6,031 nt of DNA from CAYZYO01 sp964482585 (GTDB lineage: Bacteria > Bacillota > Syntrophomonadia > Syntrophomonadales > Syntrophomonadaceae), in NCBI GenBank assembly GCA_964482585.1, contig CAYZYO010000119.1:1-6031 (forward strand). The letters are read 5' to 3'. The position numbers were made by a program, and so were the translations under genes. How positions within the stretch are numbered: the first letter of the stretch is position 1; every line of letters starts with the position of its first letter. Positions 1 to 5,007 of the stretch are shown here, in pieces. The notes below the pieces were generated by a model. That model was not told where the DNA came from. It made no database searches and worked only from the letters and a program-made list of their open reading frames with translations.

Positions 1-1
1 C

Positions 2-79
2 AGAGATGGAATTGACCAACCCATACCAGTATTAATAAAATGGCTGTTACAAAAGGATAAATCAGAAGTAATTGAATAA
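2..79 (+). CDS. Possible 3' end of an upstream gene (partial, unidentified)
   Basis: An open frame enters from the left edge and ends at a TAA at 77-79. The 25 visible residues (RDGIDQPIPVLIKWLL, then a charged tail QKDKSEVIE) look like an ordinary soluble C-terminus: a short hydrophobic stretch followed by a lysine/glutamate-rich end. This is too short to name a family. I do not recognise it as the end of an acyl-CoA dehydrogenase or an electron-transfer flavoprotein subunit, which might be expected next to hbd. The other two plus-strand frames close quickly, which favours this frame, but an open stretch of this size can also occur by chance. Confidence 0.35.
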   Translation, partial: RDGIDQPIPVLIKWLLQKDKSEVIE

Positions 80-179
80 GCTGCAAATATAAAGCAAAGG
101 GATTTTGCAATAATATTTGCCTAAACTATTGAATTTCTAAGTAAAAAATATGTGGCAAACTAATTCATCATTTGTAAGC

Positions 180-191
180 TATCTATAGATA
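180..191. repeat. Perfect 12-bp palindrome, possible operator half of a pair
   Basis: TATCTATAGATA equals its own reverse complement. It lies upstream of the candidate promoter, and its centre is 42 bp from the centre of the palindrome at 221-234. AT-rich DNA yields short palindromes by chance, so a role as a protein-binding site is only an inference. Confidence 0.35.
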
Positions 192-200
192 TAAGAGGTC

Positions 201-228
201 TTGAAATAATAAAAACACTGAGTATAGC
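201..228 (+). promoter_or_regulatory. Candidate sigma-A promoter for the hbd-crt-thl operon
   Basis: TTGAAA at 201-206 matches the -35 consensus at 5 of 6 positions. It is followed after 16 bases by TATAGC at 223-228, which matches the -10 at 4 of 6. A better -10 hexamer, TATACT at 229-234, sits at a poor 22-base spacing from the same -35. The -10 region lies inside the palindrome at 221-234, so a bound repressor would block the polymerase. Transcription from here would leave an untranslated leader of roughly 135 bases. TATAGA at 327-332 is an alternative -10 nearer the gene, but it has no good -35. Confidence 0.35.
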
Positions 229-234
229 TATACT
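221..234. repeat. Perfect 14-bp palindrome overlapping the candidate -10
   Basis: AGTATAGCTATACT is a perfect inverted repeat with no spacer. Its position over the candidate -10 element, and its partner palindrome four helical turns upstream, make it a reasonable candidate operator for a dimeric regulator. It does not resemble the Rex box known from clostridial butyrate genes (TTGTTAA-N4-TTAACAA). No regulator gene is present in the window. Confidence 0.4.
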
Positions 235-374
235 ACACAGCCCATTACTAAATGAAGTAGTCAGAGGCTGATACTGTTTGGTAAAAAAATAATTCAATTA
301 AAAATCTATCACATTAACTATTGATGTATAGACATGTAAGTTTTTAAAAATAAGCATTAAGGAGGACTATTATA

Positions 375-1223
375 ATGGCTATTAACAAAATTGCGGTACT
401 AGGTGCAGGAACAATGGGGCAGGGTATTGCCTGGGTATTAGCAGCAGCAGGGAAGAAGGTAGTAGTTTTCGATATCAAACAGGAGTTTATAGATAGAGCA
501 GTTAATTCTATTGGTAAAAGCCTGACCAGAGCTGAAGAAAAAGGTAAAGCAGCTCCGGGAACCAAAGATGCTGTTCTGAATAACATCAGTGGTACAGTCA
601 TTTTAGATGAGTTAAAAGATGTGGACTTCGTTATTGAATGTGTTTTTGAAAATATGGATGTAAAGAAAGATGTATACACTAAATTAGATTCGCTATTAGC
701 TCCCGAGGTAATAATAGCCACCAATACTTCATCTCTATCAATCACTGAAATTGCAGCGATTACAGAAAGAGCTGATAAAGTAATAGGCATGCATTTCTTT
801 AATCCGGCTAATGTAATGAAATTAGTCGAAGTAATCCCCGCCCTGCAGACCTCAGATGAAACTCTCCAAACGGTATTTAACCTGGCCAAAGAAATTGGCA
901 AAAATCCGATTAAGGTTAAGGAAGGCCCGGGCTTTGTGGTAAACCGCATCCTGGTTCCCACTATAAACGAAGGCTGTACCATTCTTCAGGAGGGACTTGC
1001 TGCAGCTGAAGATATTGATACAGCTATGAAATTAGGTGCTGGCTGGCCTATGGGTCCCCTTACTCTTTGTGATTTAGTTGGCGGTGATATCGCCTTAGCA
1101 GTTATGGAAACACTGTTTAAAGAGACCGGTGATCCCAAGTATCGTCCATCAGGGGTACTTAAACAATATGTACGCGCTGGTTGGTTGGGTATGAAAACCA
1201 AAAAGGGCTTCTACAATTATTAA
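375..1223 (+). CDS. hbd: 3-hydroxybutyryl-CoA dehydrogenase
   Basis: This cytoplasmic enzyme interconverts acetoacetyl-CoA and 3-hydroxybutyryl-CoA with a nicotinamide cofactor. The product has 282 residues, the usual length for clostridial Hbd. The N-terminal Rossmann domain opens with the dinucleotide loop GAGTMG (10-15). Asp33 at the end of the second strand (VVVFDI) favours NAD over NADP. The catalytic set is intact and falls at the same numbers as in characterised clostridial Hbd: Ser119 (in TNTSS), His140 (GMHFFNP), Glu152 (LVEVI) and Asn190 (GFVVNR). The C-terminal helical domain (about 186-282) holds GPLTLCDLVG and ends in the typical W-L-G-x-K-x-x-x-G-F-Y-x-Y. The ATG start lies 9 bases after AGGAGG (360-365). 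It is the first gene of a probable operon; crt follows after 50 bases. The reaction is reversible, so the gene alone does not show whether butyrate is made or oxidised. Confidence 0.96.
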   Translation: MAINKIAVLGAGTMGQGIAWVLAAAGKKVVVFDIKQEFIDRAVNSIGKSLTRAEEKGKAAPGTKDAVLNNISGTVILDELKDVDFVIECVFENMDVKKDVYTKLDSLLAPEVIIATNTSSLSITEIAAITERADKVIGMHFFNPANVMKLVEVIPALQTSDETLQTVFNLAKEIGKNPIKVKEGPGFVVNRILVPTINEGCTILQEGLAAAEDIDTAMKLGAGWPMGPLTLCDLVGGDIALAVMETLFKETGDPKYRPSGVLKQYVRAGWLGMKTKKGFYNY

Positions 1224-1258
1224 ACTCCGATACTGCTTAATAGAATAAATTGATTCAC

Positions 1259-1265
1259 AGGAGGG
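1259..1265 (+). promoter_or_regulatory. Ribosome binding site fixing the crt start
   Basis: AGGAGGG lies 8 bases before the ATG at 1274. The frame is also open from a TTG at 1250, which would add eight residues. That codon has no Shine-Dalgarno sequence, and the added stretch would be encoded across this site, so the ATG is the start. Confidence 0.85.
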
Positions 1266-1273
1266 AAATAATA

Positions 1274-2056
1274 ATGAGTTATGAAAACATTATTCTGGAA
1301 AAAGAAAACAGTTTAGCTACTTTATACATCAACCGTCCTAGTGTGCTTAATGCATTGAATAAACCAACAGTGCTTGAAATGCAGAATGCAATACAGGATG
1401 TTGCTATTGATAATTCTATCAAGGTATTAATTATAACCGGGGTAGGAGAAAAGGCTTTTGTAGCCGGAGCTGATATTGCTTTTATGTCAACAATGACAGC
1501 AACCGAAGGTAGAGAATTTTCGGCCCTGGGTAATGGGGTTTTTCGTTCAATTGAATTGATGCAAAAACCCGTAATAGCAGCTGTTAATGGTTTTGCCCTG
1601 GGAGGTGGCTGTGAACTGGCAATGGCCTGTGATTTTCGCATAGCTTCCTATAATGCCCGGTTTGGGCAGCCGGAAGTAGGCTTGGGCGTTATCCCAGGCT
1701 TCGGGGGAACCCAGCGGTTACCACGTTTAATCGGTACTGGAATGTCTAAGCAGTTGCTGTACACAGGAGATGTTATTGATGCTAAAGAGGCTCTCCGGAT
1801 CGGGCTGGTAAACCAGGTAGTGTCGGCACAGGATTTAATGTCAACCGTCAAAGACATTGCCGGACGTATTAGCAATAAAGGACAGCTTGCTGTAGGGTAT
1901 TGCAAAACAGCTGTAGATAATGGGATTCAGACCGATATTGATCGGGCTATCAGCATTGAAGCCAATCTTTTCAGTTTGTGCTGTGCAACCTTTGATCAAA
2001 AAGAGGGTATGAAGGCATTTTTGGAAAAGAGGAAACCGGCATTCGAAAATAAATAG
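1274..2056 (+). CDS. crt: Crotonase (3-hydroxybutyryl-CoA dehydratase / short-chain enoyl-CoA hydratase)
   Basis: This enzyme reversibly removes water from 3-hydroxybutyryl-CoA to give crotonyl-CoA, linking Hbd to the butyryl-CoA dehydrogenase step. The 260-residue product has normal crotonase length and fold order. NRPSVLNAL (20-28) and AFVAGADI (61-68, part of the CoA/oxyanion-hole region) are followed by the signature VNGFALGGGCELAMACD (104-120). The two acid/base glutamates are present: Glu114 (in GGCEL) and Glu134 (GQPEVGLG). They are 20 residues apart, as Glu144 and Glu164 are in rat mitochondrial hydratase. PGFGGTQRLPRLIG (141-154) and the C-terminal ending FLEKRKPAF (249-257) also fit the family. 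The start is the ATG after AGGAGGG rather than an in-frame TTG at 1250. The gene lies 50 bases after hbd and 32 before thl, so co-transcription is likely. Preference for the C4 substrate is inferred from the neighbours; other enoyl-CoA hydratases share these motifs. Confidence 0.93.
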   Translation: MSYENIILEKENSLATLYINRPSVLNALNKPTVLEMQNAIQDVAIDNSIKVLIITGVGEKAFVAGADIAFMSTMTATEGREFSALGNGVFRSIELMQKPVIAAVNGFALGGGCELAMACDFRIASYNARFGQPEVGLGVIPGFGGTQRLPRLIGTGMSKQLLYTGDVIDAKEALRIGLVNQVVSAQDLMSTVKDIAGRISNKGQLAVGYCKTAVDNGIQTDIDRAISIEANLFSLCCATFDQKEGMKAFLEKRKPAFENK

Positions 2057-2073
2057 AATTTGCAAAGTATTTT

Positions 2074-2081
2074 AAAGGGGG
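2074..2081 (+). promoter_or_regulatory. G-rich ribosome binding site of the thiolase gene
   Basis: AAAGGGGG lies 7 bases before the ATG at 2089. It is a variant of the AGGAGG-type sites in front of the other genes here, with five Gs in place of the A-interrupted core. It pairs less well with the 16S rRNA tail, so thl may be translated somewhat less efficiently than hbd or crt. Confidence 0.6.
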
Positions 2082-2088
2082 TTTTAAA

Positions 2089-3300
2089 ATGAAAGAAATC
2101 CAGGATGTTGTTATGGTTAGTGCATGCAGAACCGCTATTGGCAAATTTATGGGCAGCCTCAAGAATGTACAAGCTATAGATTTAGCTGTTACTGCAGGAA
2201 AAGAAGCGATAAAGAGGGCTAATATTCCAATTGATATTGTAGAGGACATAGTAATGGGCACATGTTTGCCCCATATGCAGGGATCTCTTCCTGCCCGTCA
2301 GGCAGGCATGGCTATTGGTCTGCCGGTTTCCGGCAACGCTTGTACCGTAAATCAAAATTGCGGTTCTGGTATGCGCGCACTTGATGTAGCCGCAAATCAC
2401 ATTCAATTAGGTAAAACGGATGTTGCTCTGGTAATAGGCACAGAGAGCATGACTAATTCTCCTTATATGCTTCCCAAAGCCAGGATGGGTTACCGGATGA
2501 ATGCCGGCTCCATAGAAGATTCTATGATTCACGACGGGCTAGGTGATAAAAATATTCCCGGACACATGGGTATGAGTGCTGAAAATATAGCTGATAAATA
2601 TGGAATCACCCGTGAAGAATGTGATGAATTAGCCCTTATAAGCCATCAACGCGCTACCCGGGCTACTCAGGACGGGACTTTCGAACGGGAAATAGTACCC
2701 GTGGAGATTAAAGGAAGAAGAGGCAAAGTAACCTACTTTGCGAAAGACGAACATATGATACCTGATGCTAATCTGGAAGCAATGGCTAAATTGCCAGCGG
2801 CATTCAAAAAAGGCGGTGTAGTTACTGCTGCCAATGCTTCGGGCATTAATGATGCTGCCGCTGCTGTAATTCTTATGTCGAAGGCTAAAGCGCTTGAATT
2901 GGGAGTTAAACCATTAATGAAACTAATAAACCTGTCTGCAGCCGGCGTACACCCATCAGTTATGGGCCTGGGACCAGCTCATGCCATTCCCAAATGTTTA
3001 AACGAAGCCGGCATGAAATTTGAAGATATAGAATACTGGGAAATAAATGAAGCTTTTGCTGCTCAATTTATTGGTGTAGGCAGAATGCTCCAAGAAGAAT
3101 ATGGTATAGAAATCGATATGAATAAAACCAATCTTAATGGTTCCGGTATCGGATTAGGCCATCCGGTAGGATGCACCGCCCTGCGTATTATTGTTTCTTT
3201 ATACTATGAATTAGAAAGACAGGGGAAAACCGTTGGTGGAGCAGCCCTCTGTGTAGGTGGCGGACCAGCCTTATGTTCACTTTGGACTAGAGATATTTAG
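2089..3300 (+). CDS. thl: Acetyl-CoA acetyltransferase (thiolase II type)
   Basis: This thiolase condenses two acetyl-CoA to acetoacetyl-CoA or runs in reverse, cleaving acetoacetyl-CoA with CoA. At 403 residues it is slightly longer than typical biosynthetic thiolases (about 390-395). Visible landmarks, in order: SACRTAIGKFMGSL (11-24); nucleophile Cys91 in NQNCGSGMRAL; the substrate-loop motif HMGMSAENIADKYGI (159-173); NASGINDAAAAV (249-260); WEINEAFAAQ (317-326, with Asn320); His358 in GLGHPVGC; and the second catalytic cysteine Cys388 in CVGGGPALC. All catalytic residues are therefore present. Some surroundings are divergent: Gln-Asn before Cys91 where Val-Cys often stands, GSGIGLGHPVGCTALR instead of GGAIALGHPIGASGAR, and an extra tail ending SLWTRDI. 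It is probably the last gene of the hbd operon, because a strong stem-loop follows 32 bases after its stop. Acetoacetyl-CoA as substrate is inferred from context; a 3-ketoacyl-CoA thiolase of broader range is possible. Confidence 0.92.
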   Translation: MKEIQDVVMVSACRTAIGKFMGSLKNVQAIDLAVTAGKEAIKRANIPIDIVEDIVMGTCLPHMQGSLPARQAGMAIGLPVSGNACTVNQNCGSGMRALDVAANHIQLGKTDVALVIGTESMTNSPYMLPKARMGYRMNAGSIEDSMIHDGLGDKNIPGHMGMSAENIADKYGITREECDELALISHQRATRATQDGTFEREIVPVEIKGRRGKVTYFAKDEHMIPDANLEAMAKLPAAFKKGGVVTAANASGINDAAAAVILMSKAKALELGVKPLMKLINLSAAGVHPSVMGLGPAHAIPKCLNEAGMKFEDIEYWEINEAFAAQFIGVGRMLQEEYGIEIDMNKTNLNGSGIGLGHPVGCTALRIIVSLYYELERQGKTVGGAALCVGGGPALCSLWTRDI

Positions 3301-3332
3301 CGTTCAATAAACCTCCCTTAATTTATAGATTA

Positions 3333-3374
3333 TTATATGGGGTGACAGATTTACCGAATCGTCACCCCATATAA
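3333..3374 (+). terminator. Long stem-loop between thl and the CoA-transferase gene (terminator without U-tract, or processing hairpin)
   Basis: TTATATGGGGTGAC (3333-3346) pairs perfectly with GTCACCCCATATAA (3361-3374), giving a 14-bp stem. Inside it, after one unpaired A, GATT (3348-3351) pairs with AATC (3357-3360) around the loop TACCG. The downstream strand reads AATATC and lacks the U-run of an intrinsic terminator, and the minus strand also lacks one. It may be a weak or factor-assisted terminator, or a 3'-end stabiliser or processing site setting different levels for thl and the downstream gene. The structure is directly visible; the function is inferred. Confidence 0.5.
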
Positions 3375-3385
3375 AATATCAAACC

Positions 3386-3440
3386 TATACTAACATGAAA
3401 AGATAACCGTTTACCATATCGCGAACAGGGTTATACTAAC
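3386..3440. repeat. Pair of 9-bp direct repeats around an imperfect inverted repeat
   Basis: TATACTAAC occurs at 3386-3394 and again at 3432-3440, 46 bases apart start to start. Between and overlapping them, ATAACCGTTT (3403-3412) can pair with GAACAGGGTTAT (3423-3434) apart from a two-base bulge and one G-U pair. The repeats contain TATACT, a good -10-like hexamer, but neither copy has a convincing -35. The 7-base core TATACTA also occurs at 229-235 before hbd. This could be promoter or operator DNA for the CoA-transferase gene, or chance. Confidence 0.3.
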
Positions 3441-3492
3441 TCTCAGCATGCTGCACCTCTTAATAATATAAAGTTAGCTGGTAATGTATTTG

Positions 3493-3500
3493 AAAGGAGA
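3493..3500 (+). promoter_or_regulatory. Ribosome binding site fixing the CoA-transferase start
   Basis: AAAGGAGA lies 7 bases before the ATG at 3508. An earlier in-frame ATG at 3484 would add eight residues, but it has no Shine-Dalgarno sequence in front of it and lies upstream of this site. The protein therefore starts MDYSAEYR. Confidence 0.8.
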
Positions 3501-3507
3501 AGTTAAA

Positions 3508-4851
3508 ATGGATTATAGTGCAGAATACCGGCATAAATTAACTACTGCAGATGAAGCCGTGAAGATAGTCAAATCAGGTGATATAGTACATTATGGGGAG
3601 TTTGTAATGAATTCAGCTTACCTGGATGCTGCACTAGCCAAACGGGCTCATGAACTGTATCAGGTGAATATTATTTCTACTACCTGTCCATTTATTCCCC
3701 AGACAGCTCTAGCTGATCCGAAGAGAGCCCACTTCATTTTCAACGATTTTCACCTGAGTTCTGCCAGCCGAAAATTACATGATAAAAATCTCTGTAATTA
3801 TATACCCTTGAATTACCATGAAGGCCCTAGTTATTATCAACGCGGTTACATAGAACCGGACGTAGCCTTAATTAAAGTAGCGCCAATGGACAAGAATGGT
3901 TATTTCAATTTTGGGACTTCAGTATCATTTACTCCCTATATGTGCGATTCAGCCAGGATTGTTATTGCGGAGATCAATAATTCAGTTCCTTTATGTCTTG
4001 GGGGCAACCGGGAATCAATTCATATTTCTGAAATAGATTATATAGTTGAAGGCGATAATCAACCTATGGTTGAGAGTCCTGAAGTACCTGTCTCAGATAT
4101 TGATAAAAAAATTGCTTCTATAGTAATGGAAGAAATCGAAGATGGAGCATGTCTGCAGTTGGGAATAGGGGCCATGCCAAATGCAGTAGGTGCCATGATA
4201 GCTCAATCTGATTTAAAGGATCTCGGTGTGCATACTGAAATGCTGGTTGATTCCTTTGTGGATATATATGAGGCAGGACGTATTACCGGTTATCGTAAAC
4301 AACTTGATAAACGCAAGCTAGTTTATACATTTGCTATGGGAACCAACAAACTATACAATTTTTTGGATAACAACCTTTCCTGCGCCATCTATCCGGTGGA
4401 TTATACCAATAATCCTTTTGTAATCGGGCAAAATGATAAAGTGGTAGCTATCAATAATGCTATTGAAGTAGACCTCTACGGTCAGGTGGCTTCAGAATCA
4501 TCAGGGATCCGTCAGATTTCCGGCACCGGCGGGCAACTGGATTTTATTATAGGATCCTATTATTCTAAAGCAGGCAAAGGTCTTATTTGTTTGTCTTCCA
4601 CCTACAAAGATAAGACAGGCAATATAAAATCCAGGATTAATCCGGTTCTAAGTCCCGGAACCATTGTAACTGTACCAAGAAGTATAAGCTCTTATGTAGT
4701 TACCGAATACGGTGTAGCAATGTTGAAAGCCAAATCAACCTGGCAGAGAGCTGAGGCACTGATAAACATAGCCCACCCTGATTTTCGCGATGAACTTATA
4801 AAAGAAGCTGATAGAATGAAGATCTGGGTGAGGAGCAACAAAATCGTCTAG
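3508..4851 (+). CDS. Butyryl-CoA:acetate / 4-hydroxybutyrate-type CoA-transferase (family I)
   Basis: This enzyme moves CoA between a short acyl group and acetate, most likely butyryl-CoA + acetate to butyrate + acetyl-CoA or the reverse. The 447-residue product matches the length of the clostridial But / AbfT (Cat2) group, in which both halves of the fold lie in one chain. Visible motifs: LQLGIGAMPNAVG (216-228); the probable catalytic Glu244 in VHTEMLVDSF, aligning with the glutamate that forms the CoA thioester in the 4-hydroxybutyrate CoA-transferase of Clostridium aminobutyricum (Glu238); FAMGTNKLYNFL (275-286); the glycine loop SGTGGQLDF (338-346); and the ending IWVRSNKIV. Next to hbd-crt-thl, a butyrate role is more likely than 4-hydroxybutyrate, but the two subgroups are hard to separate by eye. 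The 207-base gap and hairpin upstream suggest expression separate from thl, and a terminator follows. No signal peptide or membrane segment is seen, so it is cytoplasmic. Confidence 0.88.
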   Translation: MDYSAEYRHKLTTADEAVKIVKSGDIVHYGEFVMNSAYLDAALAKRAHELYQVNIISTTCPFIPQTALADPKRAHFIFNDFHLSSASRKLHDKNLCNYIPLNYHEGPSYYQRGYIEPDVALIKVAPMDKNGYFNFGTSVSFTPYMCDSARIVIAEINNSVPLCLGGNRESIHISEIDYIVEGDNQPMVESPEVPVSDIDKKIASIVMEEIEDGACLQLGIGAMPNAVGAMIAQSDLKDLGVHTEMLVDSFVDIYEAGRITGYRKQLDKRKLVYTFAMGTNKLYNFLDNNLSCAIYPVDYTNNPFVIGQNDKVVAINNAIEVDLYGQVASESSGIRQISGTGGQLDFIIGSYYSKAGKGLICLSSTYKDKTGNIKSRINPVLSPGTIVTVPRSISSYVVTEYGVAMLKAKSTWQRAEALINIAHPDFRDELIKEADRMKIWVRSNKIV

Positions 4852-4916
4852 TTGAAGCTGCAGTGGAACAGAATTAACCTTATTTATTATAAAATATCAG
4901 CTCCTTTTCCTTATTT

Positions 4917-4959
4917 TTCAATAGATGGATGGCACAAGCCAGCCATCTATTGAATTTTT
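4917..4959 (+). terminator. Intrinsic terminator after the CoA-transferase gene
   Basis: TTCAATAGATGG (4917-4928) pairs with CCATCTATTGAA (4943-4954) over 12 bp. After one A-G mismatch, TGGC (4930-4933) pairs with GCCA (4938-4941) around an ACAA loop. Five Ts follow at 4955-4959. This is a canonical plus-strand terminator 65 bases after the stop. On the minus strand the hairpin is followed by an A-rich run, not Us, so it is not an evident terminator for the convergent kinase gene. Confidence 0.85.
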
Positions 4960-5007
4960 GTTGGGCTGCTTTTGACTTGATTTTCTTGCTTCACCCTCCT
5001 GCTACCA

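Larger units (their letters stand above)
80..374. other. AT-rich intergenic region upstream of the hbd operon
   Basis: About 295 bases hold no convincing gene. The only small plus-strand frames (for example 12 codons from the ATG near 149, or 7 codons from the ATG near 325) lack a Shine-Dalgarno sequence. The region contains two perfect palindromes (180-191 and 221-234), a possible sigma-A promoter near 201-228, and the strong ribosome binding site AAGGAGGAC at 359-367 for hbd. No U-tract hairpin is seen after the upstream frame, so read-through from an upstream gene is not excluded. No riboswitch-like fold was recognised. Confidence 0.6.

Noticed and set aside
80..374. Rex operator (TTGTTAA-N4-TTAACAA) or sigma-54 promoter (GG-N10-GC) before hbd
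   Set aside because: I looked for both because related genes use them. No acceptable Rex box was found, and the nearest GG at 154-155 has CA, not GC, at the required distance.
344..982. Long minus-strand open frame of 212 codons opposite hbd
   Set aside because: It lies antisense to a clearly conserved dehydrogenase, its translation is a low-complexity mix of Ser, Thr, Ile and Leu without motifs, and it has no convincing ribosome binding site. The same holds for the shorter antisense frames at 986-1201, 1279-1641, 1648-1905, 1841-2065, 1971-2261 and 2182-2406.
3311..3319. ACCTCCCTT after thl, which reads as a Shine-Dalgarno-like AAGGGAGGT on the minus strand
   Set aside because: No minus-strand open frame of useful length begins just beyond it; the complementary strand there is antisense to thl.
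3444..3453. CAGCATGCTG, a perfect 10-bp palindrome before the CoA-transferase gene
   Set aside because: It is short, isolated, has no partner copy in the window and no clear place relative to a promoter, so it is likely chance.
4801..4898. Possible frameshift at the end of the CoA-transferase gene, because another frame reads on past the stop as LVEAAVEQN and ends at a TAA
   Set aside because: The annotated frame already ends in IWVRSNKIV, the usual C-terminus of this family, and its length is normal. The alternative reading is a chance frame.
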